DNA of 64,000 nucleotides from Aliamphritea spongicola (GTDB taxonomy: Bacteria > Pseudomonadota > Gammaproteobacteria > Pseudomonadales > Balneatricaceae). Below the pieces are notes generated by a model. It ran no database searches, was not told the origin of the DNA, and was given only the letters and a program-made list of their open reading frames with translations. Both the position numbers and the translations under genes were made by a program. Positions within the stretch are counted from its first letter, which is position 1, and the number at the start of each line of letters is the position of its first letter. The stretch is taken from contig AP025283.1 of assembly GCA_024347235.1 (NCBI GenBank), forward strand, positions 4,927,657 to 4,991,656. Reading direction: 5' to 3'. Below are positions 60,078 through 64,000 of this stretch, piece by piece.

Positions 60078-61443
60078 TTACTTACCGATACAGAAGGAGC
60101 TGAAGATCCGGCCCAGCAGGTCATCTGAACTGAAGGCACCGGTAATTTCGCTGAGGTGTTGCTGAGCCTGGCGCAGGTCCTCTGCCAGTAGCTCCCCTGC
60201 TCCGCCAAATACTAATTGTTCCTGGCCAGTGAGTAACAGGCTCTGGGCTTTGCTGAGGGCTTCCACATGACGGCGCCGGGCCAGAAAGCCGCCTTCGGTG
60301 GTAGCGGCATAGCCCATACAGTCTTTGAGGTGCTGACGCAGGGTATCGACGCCGATATTGGCCTTGGCAGAGAGGGAAATCAGCGTGTGGCCGTGGTGTT
60401 CACCAATGCCGATTGCCTCGGAGGTCAGGTCGCATTTGTTGCGAATAACCGTGATTTTGCTCTGATCTTCCAGGTTATGAACGAATTCAGGCCAGATCTG
60501 TTCCGGATCATCCGTGGCGGTGGTGGTGCCGTCTACCATCAGCAGAATCCGGTCGGCTTTATGGATTTCTTCCCAGGCGCGGCTGATGCCGATTCGTTCC
60601 ACTTCGTCCGGTGCATCCCGCAGGCCGGCGGTATCGATGATGTGCAGGGGCATCCCGTCGATGTGGATATGTTCGCGGAGGACGTCACGGGTGGTGCCGG
60701 CGATGTCGGTAACGATGGCGCTGTCCTTACCGGCCAGAGCGTTCAGCAGGCTGGATTTACCGGCGTTTGGCCGGCCGGCAATAACCACGTTCATACCTTC
60801 GCGGATCAGGCTGCCCTGCTGGGCTTCCTGCATCACGTTGGTGAGTTGCAGAATAATGGCTTCCAGATCACTGGCGACCTTACCGTCTCCCAGAAAATCA
60901 ATTTCTTCTTCCGGGAAATCAATGGCGGCTTCCACGTAAATACGCAGCTGGGTGAGGCTCTCAACCAGAGTGTGTATGCGTTCCGAGAACATTCCCTGGA
61001 GGGAGCGCAGGGCACAGCGGGCAGCCTGTTCTGAGCTGGAGTCGATCAGGTCCGCAATGGCTTCTGCCTGGGCCAGGTCGAGCTTGTCGTTGAGGAATGC
61101 TCGCTCTGAGAACTCACCGGGGTTAGCCAGCCGGGCACCCAGTTCCAGTACCCGGCGGAGGATAAAGTCGATAATGACCGGTCCGCCGTGGCCCTGCAGT
61201 TCCAGCACATCTTCACCGGTGAAGGAGTTTGGTCCCGGAAGTAGATACCGATGCCCTGATCAATCTGATTATTATCGGCGTCGTAAAACGGGCCGTAGTG
61301 GGCATAACGGGAGCCGGTTCTGTGCCTAATACTGCTTTGGCAATGGGTTTGGCCAGTTTGCCGGATACCCGGACGATCCCTACCCCGCCCCGTCCCGGCG
61401 GTGTGGCTTGTGCGGCAATAGTATCTTGATCGATAAGGGTCAT
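60078..61443 (-). CDS. mnmE: tRNA modification GTPase MnmE
   Basis: GTPase subunit of the U34 modification complex, about 455 residues. N-terminal folate-binding domain (DTIAAQATPPGRGGVGIVRV), G1 VVIAGRPNAGKSSLLNALAG, G3 DTAGL in HIIDTAGLRDA, G4 NKCDL, and the C-terminal FCIGK whose Cys is conserved. One base is lost near 61220 around GIGIYFPGPNSFTGEDVLEL. It is on the same strand as yidC; a terminator separates them. Confidence 0.96.
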
Positions 61444-61530
61444 GCTGATATCCGGTATGCTGTGTTAGTTAAGCGCTGATGCGGGTTATCTTCCCCAGCG
61501 CTGCAGGCGGAGTCAACCGCGGGTAAACGT

Positions 61531-61556
61531 AAAAAGGCCTCACAGGAGGCCTTTTT
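61531..61556 (-). terminator. Rho-independent terminator after yidC
   Basis: Perfect 11-base arms AAAAAGGCCTC and GAGGCCTTTTT with a four-base loop, 16 bases past the yidC stop. Confidence 0.9.
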
Positions 61557-61572
61557 ATTCAGATCGGGGTGA

Positions 61573-63233
61573 TCAGGCTTTCTTGGCGTTGCCGCCGTCA
61601 CCTTCGATCTGCTTGTTGATCACATACTGCTGGGCAATCGACAGTACGTTGTTCACCAGCCAGTACAGTACCAGACCTGCCGGGAACCACAGGAAGAAGA
61701 TAGTGAAGACAATTGGCAGCATCTTCATGATCTTGGCCTGCATTGGGTCCGGAGGTGTTGGGTTCAGCAGCTGCTGGATGAACATGGTTGCACCCATCAG
61801 GATTGGCAGTACAAAGTACGGGTCCATTACCGACAAGTCGTGAATCCACAGCATGAACGGCGCCTGACGCAGTTCAACGGATTCAAGCAGTACCCAGTAC
61901 AGTGCGATGAAGATTGGCATCTGTGCCAGAATTGGCAGACAGCCACCCAGCGGGTTGATCTTCTCTTTCTTGTACAGTTCCATCATGGCCTGAGACATCT
62001 TCTGACGGTCATCACCGTGAAGTTCTTTCAGACGGGCCATTTCAGGGCCAAATTTACGCATCTTCGCCATAGACTTAAATGCTTTGGCGTTCACCTGGAA
62101 CAGTGCAGCTTTCACAACAATGGTGACACCGATGATCGCCAGACCCCAGTTGCCTACCAGGCCGTAAATCGCTTTCAGCAGCCACTCAAGTGGGCTGGCG
62201 ATCCAGTACAGGATGCCGTAGTCGATAGTCAGCTGCAGATCCGGAGCTGCTTCTTCCAGCTTTTCAGTAATCTTCGGACCCGCATAGAAGTGGGCGCTTA
62301 CTGTCTTGTTCTGGCCAGCAGGTACGTTGAATTCCGGAGAAATAAAGCCGACGATGAACTTGTCATTGGCAGTCCGTGAACTGTAGCTGTATTCAGCACC
62401 CGGTGCAGGAATCCATGCACTCAGGAAGTAGTGCTGGCTCATTGCTACCCAACCGTCCTGGCTGGAGCTCTTGAAGCTGGCGTCCCGCATATCGTCGAAC
62501 GAGTAGGTCTGGTAGTTATCTTCTGTTGTAGAGAAGACACCGCCCAGGAAGGACTGCATGCCCATATCAGTGGTAGATGTCGGGTCAGGGCTGGCGTCAC
62601 GTTTGATCTGACCAAACAGCTTTGCCTGCCACGGATCAGCAGTCTTGTTATCAACGACCATGTCCAGACCGATATCGTAGCTGCCGCGCTGGAACTCATA
62701 GCGCTTGGTGATCACAACGCCTTTGGCAGTGGTGAACGACAGGTCAACATTCAGTTCGTTGCCTTCCAGTGTGTAGCTGCTGGTGCTGCTGGTATAAGTC
62801 GGGCGGCCTTCGCTGCTGGCATCCGGACCGTTCAGGCCAACCAGACCACTCTGGGACACATAGGTGCGGTTAGCACTTTGCTCGAGCAGAATGAATGGCT
62901 GGTCAGAACCCAGTGCGGCTTTAAATTCAGGCAGTGCTACCTGAATGATGTCGCCACCCTTAGGGTCGATCAGAATTTCCAGAACATCAGTTTTTACTGA
63001 GATCAGCTGGCTCTTTTGGCAGCGGCTGTCGCCGGGGTTACACCTGGTACATCGGAACCGCTGGCAGTTTCCTGCGGCAGTTCACTGACAGGAGCTGTTG
63101 AGTCATAAGCGGATACAGTTTCAGCCTGAGCGACCGTAGCAGGTGGCTGGCTGTAATCCTGATTCCATTGCAAGACCAACATATAGGAAATAATGCCGAG
63201 TGCTGCAATCAATAATACGCGCTGTACATCCAT
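61573..63233 (-). CDS. yidC: Membrane protein insertase YidC
   Basis: Inner membrane insertase of about 553 residues. N-terminal helix VQRVLLIAALGIISYMLVLQ, large periplasmic domain (QSGLVGLNGPDASSEGRPTY, GGVFSTTEDNYQTYSFDDMR), then the conserved five-helix core (YGLVGNWGLAIIGVTIVVKA, PLGGCLPILAQMPIFIALYW, LNPTPPDPMQAKIMKMLPIV). A base is lost near 63005. It starts 19 bases after rnpA, leaving no room for yidD. Confidence 0.96.
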
Positions 63234-63252
63234 GGTTGTTGGACCATTATCG

Positions 63253-63625
63253 TTATTTAGATTGGGATTGGGGCTTAGCTTTCTTAATCAGGCGAGACCA
63301 GCTGCGCTTAATAAGCTTATGAACCTGCTTATTTTCCATATCCCCAGGCCTTTACGCGCCAAAATGACGATATCGACGTTGGGAAGTTGCTGCTGTTCAA
63401 GCCGAAAAGACTCGCGAATGATACGCCGAACGCGGTTACGATTGACAGCTAAACGGATATTTTTTTGGAGAAGACGAAACCGACACGTGAATGGCCGAGG
63501 TCGTTAGGGCAGGCTAGGATCAGCAGATGTTGATCTGAGATCTTGAGGCTGGCTCGGTTGAATACCTGTTTAAAATCCCCGCCGGTAAGGAGTCTCACGC
63601 GGCGGGGATAGCTGAATTCATTCAT
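63253..63625 (-). CDS. rnpA: Ribonuclease P protein component
   Basis: Protein subunit of RNase P, about 124 residues, processing tRNA 5' ends. Restored, it reads FSYPRRVRLLTGGDFKQVFN, GHSRVGFVFSKKNIRLAVNR and NRVRRIIRESFRLEQQQLPN (the RNR core). Two homopolymer losses break it: an A in the run near 63463 and a G in the GGGG run near 63343. It ends SRLIKKAKPQSQSK at 63253. It follows rpmH by 23 bases. Confidence 0.92.
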
Positions 63626-63648
63626 TCAGTGAGCCTAACAGGCAAATA

Positions 63649-63783
63649 TTAAGCAGCCAGACGCTTACGGCCTTTAGCACGACGACGGTTGATTACCGCA
63701 CGACCGTTTTTAGTAGCCATACGTGCACGGAAGCCGTGAGTACGAGCGCGCTTAAGATTGCTAGGTTGAAAAGTTCTTTTCAT
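63649..63783 (-). CDS. rpmH: 50S ribosomal protein L34
   Basis: 44 residues, KRTFQPSNLKRARTHGFRAR at the start and NRRRAKGRKRLAA at the end, the invariant L34. Start ATG at 63783 with an AGGA ribosome site ten bases before it. First gene of the rpmH-rnpA-yidC-mnmE run. Confidence 0.98.
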   Translation of the reverse strand: MKRTFQPSNLKRARTHGFRARMATKNGRAVINRRRAKGRKRLAA

Positions 63784-63860
63784 GGTTTCGATCCTACTAA
63801 CGTACAGTGTGGTGGTATCAGTAAGGTTGCTGAATCCCACGAGTCAAAAATAGACGCCGA

Positions 63861-63889
63861 ATTCTAGTGAAATGCTGTACGGTTTTCAA
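63861..63889 (-). promoter_or_regulatory. Sigma-70 promoter of rpmH
   Basis: On the minus strand TTGAAA (63889-63884), 17-base spacer, TAGAAT (63866-63861), about 77 bases before the rpmH start. The remaining bases to the window edge hold one near-DnaA box (TTATTCACT at 63944-63952) and no gene. Confidence 0.75.
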
Positions 63890-64000
63890 TCACTTTTTTG
63901 AGAAAAATCTTAATTAATGCCACGGATGGCGCAGGCTGGAAGGTTATTCACTGTTGGGCATAAGTCCTGTTTTTGTCGGTATAAATGCTGAGCTCAAAAC

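Noticed and set aside
60267..61034. 255-residue open frame antisense to mnmE
   Set aside because: Shadow of mnmE on the opposite strand; Gly/Val-rich composition follows from the mnmE codons.
1..64000. tRNA, rRNA or CRISPR array
   Set aside because: No cloverleaf, rRNA segment or regularly spaced direct repeat was seen.

Overview
This window is a stretch of bacterial chromosome. The order rpmH-rnpA-yidC-mnmE near its right edge and mnmG-rsmG-parA-parB-atpIBEFHAGDC in its middle is the gene order around the replication origin in Gammaproteobacteria. Together with heterotetrameric sarcosine oxidase, NhaD, FadL with fatty-acid oxidation genes, and a Fur-boxed TonB receptor, it suggests a marine, osmolyte-eating gammaproteobacterium, probably Oceanospirillales (inference; no rRNA is present).

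The assembly carries many single-base deletions. By my count about sixty reading-frame breaks hit about forty genes, including essential ones (atpF, atpG, mnmG, rnpA, yidC). Every break I traced is repaired by restoring one base in a short homopolymer run. I treat these genes as intact with sequencing errors, and coordinates span the whole reconstructed gene.

Layout. 1-3.4 kb: Old Yellow Enzyme-type oxidoreductase, MmgE/PrpD protein and LysR regulator, all leftward. 3.5-7.3 kb: acetyltransferase, YiiX-like papain-fold protein and iron-regulated TonB receptor. 7.3-9.8 kb: EamA transporter, then an AT-rich lipoprotein gene flanked by two inverted copies of a ~290 bp structured repeat. 9.9-16.6 kb: sarcosine oxidase operon soxBDAG plus a fifth FAD oxidoreductase. 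16.8-19.1 kb: glutaminase and a DEAD-box helicase. 19.3-28.1 kb: FadL, acyl-CoA ligase, MerR regulator, thiolase, hydroxyacyl-CoA dehydrogenase/enoyl-CoA hydratase fusion and acyl-CoA dehydrogenase, a complete fatty-acid uptake and beta-oxidation unit. 28.1-30.5 kb: VF530-type protein, ArsM, membrane protein. 30.6-42.3 kb: ATP synthase operon, parAB, rsmG, mnmG. 42.3-42.8 kb: AT-rich DNA with DnaA boxes, a candidate oriC beside mnmG.

42.8-60.1 kb is an accessory block separating mnmG from mnmE, genes that are usually close neighbours. It contains an NrtS-like/chemoreceptor fusion, a tightly packed leftward nine-gene cluster (TetR, small membrane protein, GyrI-like protein, fatty-acid hydroxylase, DUF1800, DUF1501, B12 radical SAM, small membrane protein, Rieske oxygenase) with a divergent ABC membrane domain, then NhaD, a cysteine-peptidase-like protein, TrxC, a HipBA module and a SWIM-domain protein. 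The nine-gene cluster is the best candidate for an undescribed system. 60.1-63.8 kb: mnmE, yidC, rnpA, rpmH; dnaA presumably lies beyond the right edge.
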